From: G020354025 sp964621455
Lineage (GTDB): Bacteria; Fidelibacterota; Marinisomatia; SCGC-AAA003-L08; TS1B11
Length of the DNA stretch: 13,853 nucleotides
Assembly (NCBI GenBank): GCA_964621455.1
Contig: CAZULW010000064.1
Span: 1 to 13,853 of the forward strand
Direction of reading: 5' to 3'
A model generated the notes under the pieces. That model saw only the letters and a program-made list of their open reading frames with translations. It made no database searches and was not told the DNA's origin. Made by a program: the position numbers and the translations under genes. Position 1 is the first letter of the stretch. The number at the start of each line of letters is the position of its first letter. Shown here piece after piece: positions 11,371 to 13,853 of the stretch.

Positions 11371-13853
11371 ATGGACCGGAACAGACAACTTTCACACTGG
11401 TATCCTCGCCTGCTCATTCTCCTGCTCACCCTGGCCCTCCCGGCGCTGGCGCAGGACCGAGGATTCAGCAACGAGCGCTCCATCCTGCACAGCACCCGGG
11501 ACCGCACCTACGATGTGCAGCATCTGAAGCTTGATATCGCCTTCGACCATGCCGAAGGGTCTGTTATAGGCACCACTACTACCACTCTCGCGCCTATCAA
11601 TGACGGCCTTTCGCGGGTGGTATTCGACGCGGTGGACCTCTCCATCGAATCGGTATCCCTGGCGGTGGACGTGGCGGTTGAGGCTGTTTCCAGAAAGGGT
11701 AATAGACCGTTAACCTATACCGTTGAGAACGGCCAGCTCATTATCGATCTGGACCAGCCCTATCCCAGCGGCGAGACCATTACGCTGCAGGTGGCTTACC
11801 ACGCCCGGCCGCGGATGGGGCTCTACTTCGTCCGGCCCGATGAGGCCTATCCCGATAAACCGTGGCAAATCTGGAGCCAGGGTGAGACGGAGGAAAGCCG
11901 CTACTGGTTCCCCTGCTATGACTTCCCCAACGACCGGATGACCAGCGAGATGGTTGTGACCGTCCCCGACAGCCAGATGGCCATCTCCAACGGCGAGCTG
12001 CTGGAAGTCAGGCGGAACGAGGACGATGGCACCGTCACCTATCACTGGCGGGAGAATGTTCCCCACGTAACCTACCTCGTATCGGTGGTAGTGGGTGAAT
12101 TCGTGGAACTCCAGGATGAATGGGAGGGAATTCCCGTCCTCTACTATGTAGAACCCAAATATAAGGACAAAGTAACGCGCTCCTTTGCCAAGACACCGGA
12201 CATGATAGATTTCTTCTCGGAAATGATCGGTATCCGGTACCCCTACGAGAAATACGCTCAGACCACCATTGCCGACTTCATGTGGGGCGGTATGGAGAAC
12301 ATCAGTGCCACAACCCTGACCGAAAACACCCTGCACGACGAGCGCGCCCACCTGGACGTTTCCAGCGACGGCCTGGTGGCCCACGAACTGGCGCACCAGT
12401 GGTGGGGCGACCTGCTGACCACCAAGAACTGGAACCACATCTGGCTCAATGAGGCGTTTGCCACCTACTTCGACGCTCTCTACGTCGAGCATGACAAGGG
12501 GCGGCAGGAGTTTATCCTGAAGCTGGAAAGCGACCGCCGGGCCTACTTCGCCGAGGACGCCAATCGGTACCGGCGGCCCATCGTCACCAACCGGTATGAA
12601 GACCCCGAAGAGATGTTTGACCGCCATACCTACCAGAAGGGGGCGCTGGTACTGCATATGATCCGCACCCTGCTGGGTGATGAGCTGTGGTGGAAGGCCA
12701 TCCGGCACTACGCCAGGACCCATACCGGACAGACGGTGGAGACCAACGATTTCAAGCAGGCCATTGAGGACGCCACCGGCCGCTCCCTGGAATGGTTCTT
12801 CGACCAGTGGGTCTACCACGGCGGGCATCCCGAGTATGAGGTTTCCTGGAAATGGAGCCGGAAAAACCAGGCCGTGGCCCTGGAGGTGAAGCAGGTGCAA
12901 GCGGTGGACGAGGTGACACCCCTGTTCCGGATGCCTGTCGAGGTAGCCGTTACAGGTGAATTCGGCACCGAGACCTTTAGCATCCAGGTGGACGAGGCCG
13001 GGGAGACCTTCTACCTGCCGGTGCCTGCCAAACCCTTGCGCGTGGAATTCGATCCTAATGACCAGGTGCTGAAGGAGCTCACCTTTCCCAAGCATAAGAA
13101 AGAGCTCCTGGACCAGCTGGCTCACTCCGGTGATGTGGGCCGCATGCGGGCGGCCGGGTGGCTGGTGGAATACGCCGACAGCAAAGTAACCGAAGCCCTG
13201 GGTAAAGCCCTCCGCCAGGATCCCTTTCGTGGCGTCCGGGCACAGGCAGCCCGGGCGCTGGGCGAGATCAAGACCAGTGCCGCCCGGGACGCGCTGCTGG
13301 CCGGCCTGCGAGATGAACACGCCCACGTCCGGCGAGCCGTCATCTCTGCCCTGGGCAATTATATCGGCGACGCGCAGGTGGCCGCCGCCCTTGAAAACGT
13401 GTTCCGCAGCGACAGCAGCTACTTTGCCCGGGCCGAGGCGGTGAAAAGCATCGCCAGGCTTGGTGCGCTCAACGCCTATGACCTGTGCACAGAGGCGCTG
13501 GAGGCGGCCTCACACCAGGAGGTCATCCGCGGCGCGGCCTTGTCAGGCCTGGCGACGCTGAAGGATCCTCGCGGCGTGGATCAGGCCCTGAAGTGGTCGG
13601 ACTACGGTCAGCCTTCCCGGGCCCGCATCGAAGCCATTTCCGCTCTGGCCGGATTGGCGGCCCACGCCCCCAGGCGGAGGAAGGAAATTCGAGAGCGGCT
13701 GGTGGCCCTGCTGGAAGACCCCCAGTTCCGGGTCAGGTTGGCTGCCATTGATGCCCTTGGCAAACTGGGCGACCCCAAAACCCTCAAAGCCCTGGAGGCA
13801 AGCCTCGAACGGGAGGTGCATTTCAGGCACCGGGATAGAGCCAGGAAAGCGAT
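11371..13853 (+). CDS. Secreted M1-family aminopeptidase with C-terminal HEAT repeats (partial, 3' end outside window)
   Basis: A zinc metallopeptidase that should remove N-terminal residues from peptides outside the cytoplasm. All 827 codons in the window are open. Residues 1-27 form a Sec signal peptide (hydrophobic core 14-26, cleavage at ALA-QD). The N-terminal beta domain of the M1 family follows. GGMEN (306-310) is the exopeptidase motif, HELAH (338-342) with E361 in NEAFA is the zinc site HExxHx18E, and Y421 in HTYQKGA is the catalytic Tyr. From about residue 575 the protein turns into helical HEAT-like repeats; units ending in patterns such as AARALGEI, AVISALGNY, AAIDALGKLGD recur every 30-38 residues, at least seven visible and an eighth cut. 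ATG 11371 has ATAGGA eight bases upstream. The far C-terminus is unseen. Confidence 0.95.
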   Translation, partial: MDRNRQLSHWYPRLLILLLTLALPALAQDRGFSNERSILHSTRDRTYDVQHLKLDIAFDHAEGSVIGTTTTTLAPINDGLSRVVFDAVDLSIESVSLAVDVAVEAVSRKGNRPLTYTVENGQLIIDLDQPYPSGETITLQVAYHARPRMGLYFVRPDEAYPDKPWQIWSQGETEESRYWFPCYDFPNDRMTSEMVVTVPDSQMAISNGELLEVRRNEDDGTVTYHWRENVPHVTYLVSVVVGEFVELQDEWEGIPVLYYVEPKYKDKVTRSFAKTPDMIDFFSEMIGIRYPYEKYAQTTIADFMWGGMENISATTLTENTLHDERAHLDVSSDGLVAHELAHQWWGDLLTTKNWNHIWLNEAFATYFDALYVEHDKGRQEFILKLESDRRAYFAEDANRYRRPIVTNRYEDPEEMFDRHTYQKGALVLHMIRTLLGDELWWKAIRHYARTHTGQTVETNDFKQAIEDATGRSLEWFFDQWVYHGGHPEYEVSWKWSRKNQAVALEVKQVQAVDEVTPLFRMPVEVAVTGEFGTETFSIQVDEAGETFYLPVPAKPLRVEFDPNDQVLKELTFPKHKKELLDQLAHSGDVGRMRAAGWLVEYADSKVTEALGKALRQDPFRGVRAQAARALGEIKTSAARDALLAGLRDEHAHVRRAVISALGNYIGDAQVAAALENVFRSDSSYFARAEAVKSIARLGALNAYDLCTEALEAASHQEVIRGAALSGLATLKDPRGVDQALKWSDYGQPSRARIEAISALAGLAAHAPRRRKEIRERLVALLEDPQFRVRLAAIDALGKLGDPKTLKALEASLEREVHFRHRDRARKA

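Noticed and set aside
11206..11389. ACAGACAAC occurring twice (11211-11219 and 11381-11389), each near GGACC
   Set aside because: Only nine bases are exact, one copy lies in the peptidase coding start, and there is no third copy or symmetry, so I do not treat it as an operator or repeat.
11710..13326. 538-residue open frame on the - strand opposite the M1 peptidase
   Set aside because: The + strand frame has a signal peptide, GGMEN, HELAH...E and HEAT repeats. The antisense frame has no recognisable domain and is the usual by-product of GC-rich codon bias.
1..13853. Possible mobile element, defence island, CRISPR array or tRNA-linked island
   Set aside because: No transposase, integrase, phage gene, repeat-spacer pattern, tRNA cloverleaf or long terminal repeats were seen; the genes are metabolic or envelope functions.

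Overview
This looks like an ordinary chromosomal stretch from a GC-rich, diderm (Gram-negative-type) bacterium. The diderm reading rests on several exported proteins with Sec signals or lipoboxes, one likely outer-membrane beta-barrel protein, and envelope thioredoxin-fold proteins. Several genes have clear Shine-Dalgarno sequences (for example AAGGAGG before the gene starting at 6788). Gene packing is tight, with ATGA-type overlaps. I cannot name the phylum. A secreted M1 aminopeptidase with HEAT repeats, next to lipoproteins of this kind, would fit a lineage in or near the Fibrobacterota-Chlorobi-Bacteroidota group, but that is inference. I see no transposase, phage gene, CRISPR array, tRNA or rRNA.

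Layout. (1) 2-79: the 3' tail of an unidentified + strand gene, convergent with an uncharacterised 290-residue protein on the - strand (91-963). (2) 964-1124: an AT-rich divergent intergenic region. (3) 1125-2596, + strand: a class I SAM methyltransferase and a HAD phosphatase. (4) 2627-9162, - strand: eight genes in one direction. Read in transcription order they are a NAD-dependent epimerase/dehydratase-like enzyme, a classical SDR, a TlpA-like lipoprotein, a redoxin, then after a 274-base GC-palindromic gap an endonuclease/exonuclease/phosphatase-fold exported protein, a putative outer-membrane protein, a sphingosine/diacylglycerol-kinase-type lipid kinase, and a small TfoX/YjbR-like protein. 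(5) 9348-11003, + strand: CsaA tRNA-binding chaperone, a beta-phosphoglucomutase-like HAD hydrolase (ATGA overlap), and a RimJ/RimL-type acetyltransferase. (6) 11004-11370: a 367-base gap rich in short hairpins, with one weak small ORF. (7) 11371 to the end: a secreted M1 metallopeptidase fused to HEAT repeats, cut off by the window edge.

How the parts fit. The EEP-barrel-kinase trio is bound by overlapping reading frames and is almost certainly co-translated. An exported phosphodiesterase-fold protein, an outer-membrane protein and a lipid kinase suggest work on envelope lipids or on phosphate esters, but no substrate can be read from the sequence. The kinase carries a stretch that resembles eukaryotic sphingosine kinases more than the usual bacterial DgkB/YegS pattern, which is the most interesting protein-level signal here. 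The two adjacent thioredoxin-fold proteins point to thiol/disulfide chemistry outside the cytoplasm. I found no clear case for a wholly new system; the findings below are leads of modest strength.
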